From contig JANCRA010000116.1 in assembly GCA_024362935.1 (NCBI GenBank), forward strand, positions 804,501 to 868,500: a DNA stretch of 64,000 nt, in the 5' to 3' direction. Origin of the DNA: Setophaga petechia (Eukaryota > Chordata > Aves > Passeriformes > Parulidae). Made by a program: the position numbers and the translations under genes. This document shows positions 10,536 to 21,849 of the stretch, piece after piece. Below the pieces are notes generated by a model. That model ran no database searches, was not told the DNA's origin, and was given only the letters and a program-made list of their open reading frames with translations. The stretch's first letter is position 1. Every line of letters starts with the position of its first letter.

Positions 10536-11714
10536 TGCTGGGTGGCACAGCACCAGCTTTGCCCCCAGGTGCCCTCCAGGCCTCTCCTCCCTGGCACCCC
10601 TGGAGCTCCCAGCCCTGCTCCAGTCTCCAGCAGGGACAAGGACACGCTCCTGTCCCCCTGCTCTGTGCCCAGGGCTCTGCTGGGTGGCTCCAGGGGACTC
10701 TGGGGTCACAAGGATTTCAGGGGGGCTCCTGGGTCACCCCACAGGGACAGAGCAGGGCCTGGCCTCGCTGCCCTGTGCCAAACACAAATACACAGAATTA
10801 GCAGGGGGCACTGGGTGTCCATGGAAAGCCCTGGCAGGAGGAGCTGGTGCTGCTTTCAGGGCAGTGCTGGAGCCTGCTGATGCTGTGAATTCCTTCCCCG
10901 AGCTCCCCTGTGCCCCTGCTGACCCGAGGAGGGCAGGATGGGGTCCCTGGGGTGCGGCAGGGCACGGGCAGGGCACAGGCAGGGCACGGGCAGGGCACAC
11001 AGGGCAGGGGTGATGTGACAGCCAGGCAGGGCAGATCCAGCTCAGCTCACGCTGCTTTCTCCTTCCCTGCTCCAGTTCACAACTAAAAATAAACAGGAGA
11101 AGGAGCTGAGTCTGCTTCAAGGAGTTCTGGGGCAATGATAAATAACAATAAAAGGTGCTGTTCCCGAGGGGAGACACTTCTGAAGCTTGATCACCTCTTT
11201 GAGTGCTGGCCCTTTAAACTGTGCCCAGGGAAAAATCACCAAATCAATGATTCTCTGTGAAAAACAACCATTCCAGACAGGGAAATACCCAGAAATGGGG
11301 ATTCAGTCAGAGCTGGGCACCCAAAGAGCTCAGGCAGCACAAAGGTGACTCCTCAGATCGCTGGGTCTGCACACAAAGAACAGAATTCTATTTCTCATTT
11401 TTGAGATGCTTTCTGCTCTGGGGTGTGGGAGCACGCTCACCCTCAGCCCTGGCTGCTGTGCTCTGGGTCAGGCAGTCCCTGGGTGCCACAGAGGTTCCAT
11501 TTCATTTCACCTGGGAACCCTCTGCAAGTGCTGCCCCGTGTCCCTGCCACGCTCTGGCTCCATCCCAGCCCCTGATCCAGGGAATCCCGGCCGGGTCCTG
11601 CCCTCCCCTCTGCCCCTCTGCACCCCTGAGTGCCAGGACAGGCTGGAGCTGTGGGGTGCCAGGTCCTGGGCACCTGCAGCCAGCCCAGTGCCACCCTGGA
11701 GTGCCCCATTGCAC
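10536..11714. other. Mostly unique DNA
   Basis: Includes a small GGGCACGGGCAGGGCACAGG repeat at 10960-11005. Otherwise no gene or repeat family recognised. Confidence 0.5.
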
Positions 11715-12582
11715 TGGGAATGGCCCCTGGGATGGCACCTGCACCTGCAGGGATGGCACCTGCATCTGAGGGATGGCACCTCCTCCTGAGGGATGGCACC
11801 TCCTCCTGCAGGGATGGCACCTTCACCTGAGGGATGGCACCATGTCCTGCAGGGATGGCACCTGCACCTGAGGGATGGCACCTCCCTCCTGCAGGGATGG
11901 CACCTCCTCCTGAGGTATGGCACCTTGTCCTGCAGGGATGGCACCTTCACCTGAGGGATGGCACCTTGTCCTGCAGGGATGGCACCTTCACCTGAGGGAT
12001 GGCACCTTGTCCTGCAGGGATGGCACCTTCACCTGCAGCTTCTCCTGCAGAGATTGCAGTGTTTCCTGCAGGAATTGCAGCTTCACCTGCAGGGGTGGCA
12101 GTGTTCAGTGTCTCCTGCAGGGATTGCAGTGTTTCCTGCAGGAATTGCATTGTTCCCTGTATGGATTGCATTGTTCCCTGCAGGGATGGCAGTGTTCAGT
12201 GTTCCTTGCAGGAATTGCATTGTTCCCTGCAGGGATGGCAGTGTGTCCTGCAGGAATTGCAGTGTTCCCTGCAGGAATTGTATTGTTCCCTGCAGGGATT
12301 GCATTGTCTCCTGTATGGATTGCATTGTTCCCTGCAGGGATTGCAGTGTTCAGTGTTTCCTGCAGGGATTGCATTGTTCCCTGTATGGATTGCATTGTTC
12401 CCTGCAGGGATGGCAGTGTTCAGTGTTTCCTGTATGGATTGCAGTGTTCCCTGCAGGGATTGCATTGTTCCCTGCAGGGCTGGCAGTGTTCCCTGCAGGG
12501 ATTGCATTGTTCCCTGCAGGGATTGCATTGTTCCCTGTATGGATTGCAGTGTTCCCTGCAGGGATTCCAGCTCCAGTGCCAT
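11715..12582. repeat. Two related 20-21-bp minisatellites
   Basis: 11715-12030 is built on GCAGGGATGGCACCTTCACC and variants with CTGAGGGATGGCACC. 12040-12580 shifts to GCAGGGATTGCATTGTTCCC with a GTATGGATTGCATTG variant. Both share CTGCAGGGAT, so one probably evolved from the other. Confidence 0.95.
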
Positions 12583-12702
12583 GCCTGACTGCCCGGGGTC
12601 CTGGGGTCCCCCTCCCCAGCAGGGCAGGGCCCAGCCCAGGGCTCTGCTGCTGAAATCAGGATTTCTCACACCTGGGTCCTGCCTCGGGGGAAGGGACCTG
12701 GG

Positions 12703-13057
12703 TGTGGGGGTGCTCACAGGGTCCCAGGATGAGGGCAGGGACAGGATCTGACTCCATGGTTCAGAAGGATGATTGATTATTTTATGATATATATTACATT
12801 AAAACTATACTAAAAGAATAGAAGAAAGGATTTGATCAGAAGGCTGGCTAAGAATAGAAAGAGAATGGAATGATAAAATCTTGTGACTGACCAAACAGTC
12901 TGAGCCAGCCATTAATTAGAAACAACCCCATGAGACCAATCCCAGATTCACCTGTTGCATTCCACAGCAGCAGATAATCAATGTTTTTTCTTTCCTCTGA
13001 GGCTTCTCAGGAGAAAAATCCTGGCAAAGGGATTTTTCAGAAAGTATCATGGCTACA
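12703..13057 (-). mobile_element. Solo ERV LTR, same passerine family as 9463-9849
   Basis: The minus strand shares the CTGCTGCTGTGGAATGCAAC block, the TTTCTATTCTTAGCCAGCCT block and the ATATATATCATAAAATAAT block with the first LTR. Flanking hexamers CCTGGG and CCTGGC differ at one base, consistent with a 6-bp target-site duplication. The element is diverged from the 9.5-kb copy, so these are separate insertions. Confidence 0.85.
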
Positions 13058-13204
13058 CCTGGCTGGGCATCCTCACTCCAAAAGGAAAGGACCTGGTTGG
13101 ACACCCTCACTCCACCTGGGCACCTCTGCAGATGGAATCAGGTGAGTTCTCCACAGCCCTGGGTTATCAGGGCTGGCTGAGGCTCCAGACACCTCCCACG
13201 AGAG

Positions 13205-13385
13205 CTTTGGGAGGGAATCCTGGAGTGGTTTGGATTGGAGGGACCCCAAATCCCACCCAGAGCCACCCAGCCATGGCAGGGACACCTCCCACTGCCCCAG
13301 GTGCCCCAGCCCCAGTGTCCAGCCTGGCCTTGGGCACTGCCAGGGATGCAGGGGCACCACAGTTGCTCTGGGCTGAGCCCAGGAG
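13205..13385 (-). mobile_element. CR1 LINE 3'-end fragment
   Basis: On the + strand it reads as the reverse complement of a CR1 tail: AATCCTGGAGTGGTTTGGAT, then CCATGGCAGGGACACCTCCC and CCTGGCCTTGGGCACTGCCA. Confidence 0.8.
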
Positions 13386-13391
13386 GGTTTT

Positions 13392-13645
13392 CTGATGCCC
13401 TGGTGCAGAGGAACAGTGAGATGGAATTCTGTGGTGCGGAGAAGTGTTCTACAGGGGCTGTGGGGTGATGTCCCACCCAGAGGGGATGGGGCTTGGCTGG
13501 AGTTGGGCTGGATGATGCCCTGGTGCAGAGGAGCGGTGAGGTTGAATTCTGTGCTGTGCAGAAATGTTTTACAGGGTCTGTGGGGTGAAAGGGGCTTGGC
13601 TGGAGCTGGGCTGGGTGATGTCCAAGCCCCACCCAGCCCTGAGCC
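13392..13645. repeat. ~110-bp direct duplication
   Basis: TGATGCCCTGGTGCAGAGGA starts both copies (13393 and 13513). The copies share GGAATTCTGTG/TTGAATTCTGTG and GGGGCTTGGCTGGAG(T/C)TGGG. Confidence 0.85.
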
Positions 13646-14535
13646 CTGGGATGATCCTGCCCTGCCCTGCCCTGCCCCACACAGACACTTGGTGCTGTGC
13701 CCAGCTGTGTTCCCTCAGTGACTGACTGGGGGAAATGCTCCTTTCCTCTTTTCCCAGTGGAAGAAATGAAGCTGATTTCTCAGGAAAGACCCATTTCCTG
13801 AATTTCCTGCTTTGTCAACGCCTAATCCCTGTGTCCTCAGGCTCTGAAAGTGCTCATGACTATTTACTCTTAGCTCTGGAACAACCCCTTCTGGTACAGA
13901 ACATTTAAATATTTTCTATTTTAACCTCCACATGGCATTTCCTTCTTTTTCCCCCCGGTTTTTAGACTTCATCCTCAAACACGGGCAGTGGCAGCTGCAG
14001 AGCCCAGGCAGCTGGAGGATCTGCAGGGCAGACACTGCAGTGCCCGATGTGCAGGAGATGGCACGAGGTGGCATCTCCTGGCACTGCTGGCACCTTCCCG
14101 CGGTGCCAGGCTCTGCAGCAGCGGCATCAGAGGGCACACATCGATTCTGCTGCTGATGCAGCTCTCTGCCCTCGGAGGGAGGTGGTGGGAGATGTTTGCT
14201 GCTTCCCCGTGCGCTCCGTGCAGTGCTGGGCTGCTTCCCAAGGGTCGGGCTGCTGCCTGCCGGGTTTCACTTCCCCTTTGTCATGGAAAACAGGGAATGC
14301 GTTCCCATTTCCACGGAATCCCAGTGAGGAGCTGAGTCACGGAGCTGGAGGTGCTGGGTTACCATCCCTGGGGAGCCAGGCTGGGGCTGTGCCCCCTCTG
14401 TGCCCAGTGCAGAGCCTCTGTGTGTGCCGGGCAGTGCCACAGGGCGCTCACACCCGGCCCTGGAGACAAACGGGCTGGGAGCGACCTCAGAGCCACCTCA
14501 GCCTCATCCCTGCATGGCCAGGGACACCTGGATCT
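13646..14535. other. Unique intergenic DNA
   Basis: No coding or repeat signature recognised. A pyrimidine-rich stretch at 13940-13960 resembles a splice acceptor, but no supported exon follows. Confidence 0.5.
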
Positions 14536-14611
14536 GCTGGACAAGGAGAAAAACCAGATTTTCCACTGTTCAGGTGGATTTTCCTGGCATAGGCATCTCC
14601 ACATTTGAGAG
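14536..14611 (+). repeat. Left arm of an ~80-bp inverted repeat
   Basis: Contains GGAGAAAAACCAGATTTTCC, TGTTCAGGTGGATTTTCCTG and CATCTCCACATTTGAGAGC. These match, in reverse complement, 16264-16345 with only a few differences. Confidence 0.85.
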
Positions 14612-14894
14612 CACTCCAAAACATTTTCTAATTTGGCAAAACAACGTTTATCTCCTCCTTCCATTCCTGAAAAATCACAGAACTGTTTTATCAGAAAATT
14701 GACACAAAATCTCAGGTGAGGAGGAACATTTGTCCCAGAAAATACTTGTCCAAACAATTCCAGCTTGGCAAAAGTTCTGAGCAGGTGGAAGGAAAAAGTG
14801 TTGGGAAAGGGAAAAGCCAGGATGCCTTAATGAGCAGCTGGAGCAGGAGGAGCAGCAGCAGAACAAACCAGCCTCACCTGCAGGAAACACCCCT

Positions 14895-15222
14895 GGAAAC
14901 ATTTCCCTGCTGGGACCCTGCAGGGCCTGGAGGGGCTCCAGGAGAGCTGCAGAGGGACTGGGGACAAGGGACAGAGGGACAGCACCCAGGGAATGGCTCC
15001 CACTGGGAAAGGGGAGATTGGGCTGGGATCTTGGCAAGGATTCCTGCCTGGGCTGGAATTCCCAGATTTGCTGGGGCTGCCCCTGGATCCCTGGCAGTGC
15101 CCAAGGCCAGGTTGGATCCAGCCAGGATGGTGGGAAGGGTCCCTGCCCATGGGGATGGGGTAGGAATGGGATGGGATTTAAGGTCTTTTCCAACCCAAAC
15201 CATTCCAGGATTCTGGAGCTCT
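14895..15222 (+). mobile_element. CR1 LINE 3' fragment, first of a tandem pair
   Basis: Ends with the CR1 tail GGTCTTTTCCAACCCAAACC then ATTCCAGGATTCTGG. The body, including GAGAGCTGCAGAGGGACTGG and GGGAATGGCTCCCACTGGG, is repeated almost exactly in the next element. Confidence 0.85.
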
Positions 15223-15605
15223 TTTGCTCTGGCAGAGCTGGGAATGTTCCCCTGGAGAAGGGAAGGCTCCAGGCAGAGCTCAGAGCCCCTGGCAGGGCCT
15301 GGAGGGGCTCCAGGAGAGCTGCAGAGGGACTGGGGACAAGGGACAGAGGGACAGCACCCAGGGAATGGCTCCCACTGGGAAAGGGGAGATTGGGCTGGGA
15401 TCTTGGCAAGGATTCCTGCCTGGGCTGGAATTCCCAGATTTGCTGGGGCTGCCCCTGGATCCCTGGCAGTGCCCATGGCCAGGTTGGACATTGAGGTTGG
15501 AGCACCCTGGGGCAGTGGGAGGTGTCCCTGCCATGGCAGGGGTGGCACTGGGGGGGATTTGGGCTCCCTCCCAGCCCAGCCCAGCCATCCTGGGGCTCTC
15601 TGAAG
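15223..15605 (+). mobile_element. CR1 LINE 3' fragment, second of a tandem pair
   Basis: 15290-15480 repeats 14920-15110 nearly base for base. It then continues with GGTGTCCCTGCCATGGCAGG and a degraded tail. The near-identity suggests a recent ~370-bp segmental duplication rather than two insertions. Confidence 0.85.
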
Positions 15606-16263
15606 GGCACAGCCCCCGTGTGCTCTGTGCAGCTGCCCTGCCCTGCCCTGCCCTGTCCCTTGGGCACTGGGACCCTTTGGCTCAGCTCCAGTGCAGCAGA
15701 AAGGACCCAAGGGCAGAGGGGCAGGGGCTGCTCCCCCAGGCCATTCAGGGATTCCCTTCCACACCTGGGCTTTGTTCTGCTACAGAAACCCCAAATTCAG
15801 GTCACAGGGATTTTCCAAGGAGCTTCTCAAAGCCCAGCAGGGCTGATGACAAACGGATGACAAAAGGGAAGGCACACACAGCTGCTGGCAGAGCTGCTGA
15901 AGGGTCCCACACACCCACAGCCCCCGGGCCAGCAGGGCTGAGTGCCTCAGGCACATCCTGGGGATCCCAAAACCGGCAAAGGCACCTGGGGGGACCCCGC
16001 TCCTGCAGCTCCTGCAGTGACTGAGCCCGGCAGGGCCGGGGTGTGGGGCTGTGCTGAGCCAGAGCCTGCGGGCACTGCCAGGGTCTCGTGGGGCTGGCAC
16101 ATCCTGGGCACCTCGGGAACGGGCACCAACAGGGGCAAAGAGGGGCTGAGGAGGAGATGGGGTGCAAAGGGCAGCCCCTCACACCAAGAATGGTCTGGGA
16201 CAGGGGAGGGTGCCAGCCCAGGCAGCCGGGGATGGGCAGGGGCAGGGCTGGGGGCACCAGGGA
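15606..16263. other. Unique intergenic DNA
   Basis: No gene or repeat family recognised. Confidence 0.5.
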
Positions 16264-16345
16264 GCTCTCAAATGTGGAGACGCCTGTGCCAGGAAATTCC
16301 ACCTGAACAGCTTTGGAAAATCTGGTTTTTCTCCTGGTTCAGCTG
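16264..16345 (-). repeat. Right arm of an ~80-bp inverted repeat
   Basis: Reverse complement of 14536-14611, including GCTCTCAAATGTGGAGACGC at its left edge. The two arms bracket the tandem CR1 pair. Confidence 0.85.
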
Positions 16346-16579
16346 GTTTTTCTCCCTGTCTGAGCTGCAGCTCTCATTGGGCCCCCTGGGACCTCCCAGG
16401 GCTCTCATGAGGAGACGCCACAAAAATCTTCCCATGCTTGGCACATTCACAACACTTGGGTGATAAAATTACAAAAAATGCTCAGCTGGGAGGGACCCAC
16501 GGGGATCACCCAGTGCCACCCCTGCCCTGCCAGACCCCAGCACTGCTGGACTGATCCCTGCAGGGAGCAGAGCTGGCAG

Positions 16580-17525
16580 GGGGATCCCAAACCCTCCCTC
16601 CTGCTGGATCCTATTCCTGGATCCCAAACCCCCCTCCTGCTGGATCTGATTCCTGGATCCCAAACCCTCCCTCCTGCTGGATCTGATTCCTGGATCCCAA
16701 ACCCTCCCTCATGCTGGATGTGATCCCTGCAGGGGGGTCCCAAACCCTCCCTCCTGCTGGATCCTATTCCTGGATCCCAAACCCTCCCTCCTGCTGGACC
16801 TGATCCCTGCAGGGGGATCCCAAACACTCCCTCCTGTAGGACCTCATTCCTGGATCCCAAACCCTCCCTCCTGCTGGATCTGATTTGTGGATTCCAAACC
16901 CCTCCTCCTGCCGGACCTGATCCTTGCAGGGGAATCCCAAATCCTCCCTCCTGCTGGATCCCTCAGGGCAATCCCCAACCCTTCCTCTTGCTGGATCTGG
17001 TTCCTGGAACCCAAACCCTCCCTCCTGCAGGATCTCATTCCTGGATCCCAAACCCTCCCTCCTGCTGGATCTGATTCCTCAGGGGGATCCCCAACCCTCC
17101 CTCCTGCTGCATTTGGTTCCTGGATCCCAAATCCCTCCTCCTGCTGGATCCTATTCCTGGATCCCAACCCCCCTCCCTCCTGCTGGATCTGATTTGTGGA
17201 TCCCAAACCCTCTCTCCTGCTGGACCTGGTTCCTGCAGGGGGGTCCCAAACCCCTCCTCCTGCTGGATCTGATCCTTGCAGAGGGATCCCAAACCCTCCC
17301 TCCTGCTGGATCTGGTTTGTGGATCCCAATCCCCCTCTCTTTCTGGATCTGATCCCTGCAGGGGGATCCCAAACCCTCCCTCCTGCTGGACCTGGTTCCT
17401 GGATCCCAAACCCTCCCTCCTGCAGGATCCTATTCCTGGATCCCAAACCCCTCTTCCTGCAGGATCTGATTTGTGGATCCCAAACCCTCCCTCCTGCTGG
17501 ATCCTATTCCTGGACCCAATCCCCC
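16580..17525. repeat. Minisatellite, ~30-35-bp unit with GGATCCCAAACCCTCCCTCC
   Basis: About 28 units built on GGATCCCAAACCCTCCCTCC plus TGCTGGATCTGATTCCT. Variants replace the end with CCTGCAGGG or TTTGTGG. The short stretch 16346-16579 before it is unique. Confidence 0.95.
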
Positions 17526-17954
17526 TCCCCAGCCCCTGCCCACCAATCTGCATTTCAGCTGCAGCCAGCCCTGGCAGCCCCGTGCCCGTGGGGTGCAGCA
17601 GTGGTGGCAGGAGGGGATGTGAATTCCCTCCCACGGCTGCTTTGGGCTCCAATCAATCCTCACAAACAGCCCCAAAAGCACAGACAGGAGCTGTTGTGTA
17701 AGCAGGAGTTGTTATTATTAAAAAAACATTACCAGCCAGTTATTAGCCTGACAGATGGAATTATCAGCGGAATTATATTTTTATCAATCATCTCACATTT
17801 CCTTTCCTCTCTTCTTGCTTTTCTCACCCTCCAGCTCGAGGTTGGCAGCCCAGCACGGAGTGCCAGGAGTGTTCATCACCCCTCATGGCACAGGTGAGTA
17901 ACTGAGCTCTCCACAGAGCCTGGGGTGGAAAAACCTGGGATCGTCTGAGGGGTG
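17526..17954. other. Unique DNA with an AT-rich centre
   Basis: 17690-17810 is AT-rich, non-repetitive sequence. No gene recognised. Confidence 0.5.
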
Positions 17955-18315
17955 AGATGGGCAGGAAGGGCTCAGAACACGATGGCATGGCCTGGCATGG
18001 GCAGGAAGGGCTCAGAACACGATGGCATGGCCTGGCATGGGCAGGAAGGGCTCAGAACACGATGGCAGAGCCTGGCATGGGCAAGAAGGGCTCAGAACAC
18101 GATGGCAGAGCCTGGCATGGGCAGGAAGGGCTCAGAGCACGATGGCATGGCCTGGCATGGGCAGGAAGGGCTCAGAACACGATGGCAGAGCCTGGCATGG
18201 GCAGGAAGGGCTCAGAACACGATGGCATGGCCTGGCATGGGCAGGAAGGGCTGAGAACACAATGGCAGAGCCTGGCATGGGCAGGAAGGGCTCAGAACAT
18301 GATGGCATGGCCTGG
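17955..18315. repeat. 40-bp minisatellite, about nine copies
   Basis: GATGGCATGGCCTGGCATGG plus GCAGGAAGGGCTCAGAACAC is repeated with few changes. GCAGAG replaces GCATGG in some copies, and the mixture suggests recent homogenisation. Confidence 0.97.
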
Positions 18316-18399
18316 AGATCACTGCCCCCTGCCCTGCTGGCTCTGGGCTCTGCAGAGCTCCAGGGAGCTGGGGCTGTGAGCAGGAGCCTGCCATGGGAG

Positions 18400-18768
18400 C
18401 ATTGCCCATTCCCCCATTTCCCATTCTCATTTCCCATCCCCATTCCCCATTCCCATTCCCCATCCCCCATTCCCATTCCCATTCCCCATTCCCATTCCCC
18501 ATTCCCCATTCCCATTCCCCATTCCCATTCCCCCATTCCCCCATTCCCCATTCCCATTTCCCCATTCCCATTCCCATTCCCCATTCCCATTCCCCATTCC
18601 CCATTCCCATTCCCCATTCCCATTCCCCCATTCCCCCATTCCCCATTCCCCATCCCCATTCCCGCATTCCCATTCCCCCATTCCCACTCCCCATTCCCCA
18701 TTCCCCATTCCCCATTCCCATTCCCCCATTCCCCATTCCCCCATTCCCCCATTCCCATTGGGAATTCC
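18400..18768. repeat. CCATTCCC short tandem repeat
   Basis: About 55 tandem CCATTCC(C) or CATTCCC(A) units of 6-8 bp. The minus strand is GGGAATGG, similar to the pericentromeric GGAAT motif. Confidence 0.97.
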
Positions 18769-18954
18769 ATCCTTAGCTGGGCACTGCAGTGCTGGAGGAG
18801 GATGAGGATGGTTTCTGGTTTCCATGGTTTCCTCTCCTCCCTCTGGAGATGTTGGAGGGTCACTGGAGCCACCAGCTCAGTGCTGCTGAGGGATTGGTGT
18901 GGGTGAACTGCCAGGGCAGGGCTGGATGGGATACGGGGCAGGAATTGTTCCCTG

Positions 18955-19770
18955 CCAGGGTGTGAGGCCTTGGCACAGGTGCCCAGAGCAGCTGGGGCTG
19001 TCCCTGCATCCCTGGCAGTGCCCAAGGCCAGGCTGGGCACTGGGGCTGGGAGCACCTGGGACACTGGGAGGTGTCCCTGCCATGGCAGGGTGGCACTGGG
19101 TGGGATTTGAGGTGTCCCTGCCATGGCAGGGGTGGCACTGGGGGGCTCTGAGGTGCCATGGCAGGGTGGCACTGGGGGGCTCTGAGGTACCATGGCAGGG
19201 GTGGCACTGGGGGGCTCTGAGGTGTCCCTGCCATGGCAGGGTGGCACTGGGGAGGCTCTGAGGTGCCATGGCAGGGTGGCACTGGGGAGGCTCTGAGGTG
19301 TCCCTGCCATGGCAGGGTGGCACTGGGTGGGATTTGAGGTGTCCCTGCCATGGCAGGGGTGTCACTGGGGGGGCTCTGAGGTGTCCCTGCCATGGCAGGG
19401 GTGGCACTGGGTGGGATTTGAGGTGTCCCTGCCATGGCAGGGTGGCACTGGGGGGCTCTGAGGTGTCCCTGCCATGGCAGGGTGGCACTGAGGGGCTCTG
19501 AGGTGTCCCTGCCATGGCAGGGTGGCACTGGGGGGGCTCTGAGGTCCCTGCCATGGCAGGGTAGCACTGGGGGGCTCTGAGGTGCCATGGCAGGGTGGCA
19601 CTGGGGGGCTCTGAGGTGTCCCTGCCATGGCAGGGTGGCACTGGGGGGCTCTGAGGTGCCATGGCAGGGTGGCACTGGGGGGCTCTGAGGTGCCATGGCA
19701 GGGTGGCACTGGGGGGCTCTGAGCTCCCTCCCAGCCCAGGCCATTCCCTGGTGCCATGGTCAGAAGGGCT
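18955..19770 (+). mobile_element. CR1 LINE 3' fragment with massive internal amplification
   Basis: The left part (GTGCCCAGAGCAGCTGGGGC ... CCCTGGCAGTGCCCAAGGCC) is ordinary CR1. From about 19068 the CR1 segment GGTGTCCCTGCCATGGCAGG plus GTGGCACTGGGGGGCTCTGA is repeated about 17 times, in ~25-bp and ~41-bp forms. The array ends in a diverged CR1 tail near 19770. Confidence 0.88.
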
Positions 19771-20079
19771 CCCAGTGGCTCCCACAGGGGCATTGCAGAG
19801 GAAGCTGCTCCCTGGAGGTTGTTGGTGGTGAAGCCAAACTCCCCCGGAGCTGGGAACAGCCAGAGCCCCTCAGAGGTGACTGTGCCCTCCCAGACCTGCT
19901 CCTTGTGCCAGGGTAACTGGTACCAAACCCTCCTCCTCCCCTCACAGTGCTCAGCACTCTGCTGCTGCCTGGGGCTTCACAGCCACAGGACATAAATATT
20001 GATTTATTGTTGGATTTCTCTGGAGTTAATCTGCATCCAAAAGGTGAAACATTTCTGGGATACCTGTCCCATAAATATG

Positions 20080-20760
20080 GAATCCTGGAATGGTTTGGGT
20101 TGGGAAGGACCTCAGAGCCCCCTCAGTGCCACCCCTGCCATGGCACCTCAGAGCCCCCCAGTGCCACCCCTGCCATGGCAGGGACACCTCAGAGCCCCCC
20201 AGTGCCACCCTGCCATGGCACCTCAGAGCCCCCCCAGTGCCACCCCTGCCATGGCAGGGACCCCAAACCCACCCAGTGCCACCCTGCCATGGCAGGGACA
20301 TCTCAGAGCCCCCCCAGTGCCACCCTGCCATGGCACCTCAGAGCCCCCCCAGTGCCACCCCTGCCATGGCAGGGACCCCAAACCCACCCAGTGCCACCCT
20401 GCCATGGCAGGGACACCTCAGAGCCCCCCCAGTGCCACCTCTGCCATGGCAGGGACATCTCAGAGCCCCCCCAGTGCCACCCCTGCCATGGCAGGGACAT
20501 CTCAGAGCCCCCCCAGTGCCACCCCTGCCATGGCAGGGACACCTCAGAGCCCCCCAGTGCCACCCTGCCATGGCAGGGACACCTCCCACTGTCCCCAGTG
20601 CCCAGCCTGGCCTTGGGCACTGCCAGGGCTCCAGGGGCAGCCCCAGCTGCTCTGGGCACCTGTGCCAGGGCCTCACACCCTCACAAGAGGAGTTTATTCC
20701 CAATATCCCATCTAAACCTTCCCTCTTCCAGTTTAAAGCCATTACCCCTTCAATAGAGAA
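20080..20760 (-). mobile_element. CR1 LINE 3' fragment with the same amplification, inverted
   Basis: Begins AATCCTGGAATGGTTTGGGT (reverse complement of the CR1 tail). It then has about 12 copies of CCTCAGAGCCCCCCAGTGCC plus ACCCCTGCCATGGCAGGGACA, and ends in a clean CR1 body (CCCATCTAAACCTTCCCTCT; CAGTTTAAAGCCATTACCCC). It lies about 310 bp from its inverted partner at 18955-19770. Confidence 0.9.
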
Positions 20761-21849
20761 TAAAATAAAATAAATACTCCACGTAGAAAACATCTCCCAA
20801 TCCCAACCCCTGTGCCAGGAAATGCCATTTCCTTCCTTCCTGCCCTGGAATGACCAGCTGGGCCAGGTGGATGCTCTGGATGCCTCTGGGGCCCTGCTGC
20901 CCTCCCAGCTCTGCCCCTGCCCCTGCCCAGCTGTGGAACCCTCCCCACATCTGGTATTGGCTCCACGTCTGCTTTAATTGCTCTGTTAATTCATGATGCA
21001 GCCACAGACTGAAATAGATAACCTGCTTGGCAGCCTGGGCTCCTAAAATAATCAACTTCATTAATATGATCAGGAGGAAAACCTTTTACTGCTTCAGGTA
21101 CTCAGTGCTGAATTGAAGAATGAGCATTGAATAGTTCCTCAGGCAGCTCTCATTTTTACAAAGTAGAAAAACTCAGTTAATTTTAAAGGTTTCTGTCCCA
21201 AAATAGCCCTGTACTGTACTTTAATAGTAAAGCAATAAAAAACCTTTCCATGAAGAAAGAAAGAAAGAAGCACAATGTAAAATATTACAAGTTCCCAGAC
21301 ACCCAGGGCATGACTAATACTGGGATGAGGATTTTCTGACTGGTCAGAAAGCAAGGAATAATGAGGGGATGCTCATGCAATTAACACAGGGTGGTGGTTT
21401 GTGATTTGTGGATTTTAGTTACCAGGCTAAATTTAAACCCTTAATTTACCTAAATTAAAATTGCTCAGTCTGGTTACAGCCTTTTGTCAGCCAAGCCTGA
21501 GCATGAGCTGCAGTTGCACGTTATTGCTCTTATTTTTAATTATAACCTCAGCAATTTCAGCATGATCACATGGTCAAAGCTGAGGCAGTCACCTGGTCCC
21601 TGGGGAGGATTTGGGGAGCTCAGGTCCTGGACAAATTCAGGGTTTCTCTATTGTCATGCAGGCCCCAGTGGTGAGGGTGCTATGAAAGGAACTCTGATTT
21701 CTGTAGCAATGCTGTAAAATAAAGGGTTTTTTTCCTTCATTTTCTCAATGAAAGGAACTCTGATTTCTGTAGCAATAATATAAAATAAAAGTTTATTTCC
21801 CAGTTAACTCCTGGCCAGGCAGGGCTGCAGCTCTGGCTGCTCAGAGCCA
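20761..21849. other. Mainly unique, AT-rich DNA
   Basis: A ~30-bp segment GGAACTCTGATTTCTGTAGC occurs twice (21689 and 21754) within an AT-rich context. No gene recognised. Confidence 0.5.

Noticed and set aside
9463..13057. The two same-orientation LTRs as ends of one provirus
   Set aside because: They are noticeably diverged, have different flanking hexamers, and the DNA between them is minisatellite and unique sequence without gag or pol.
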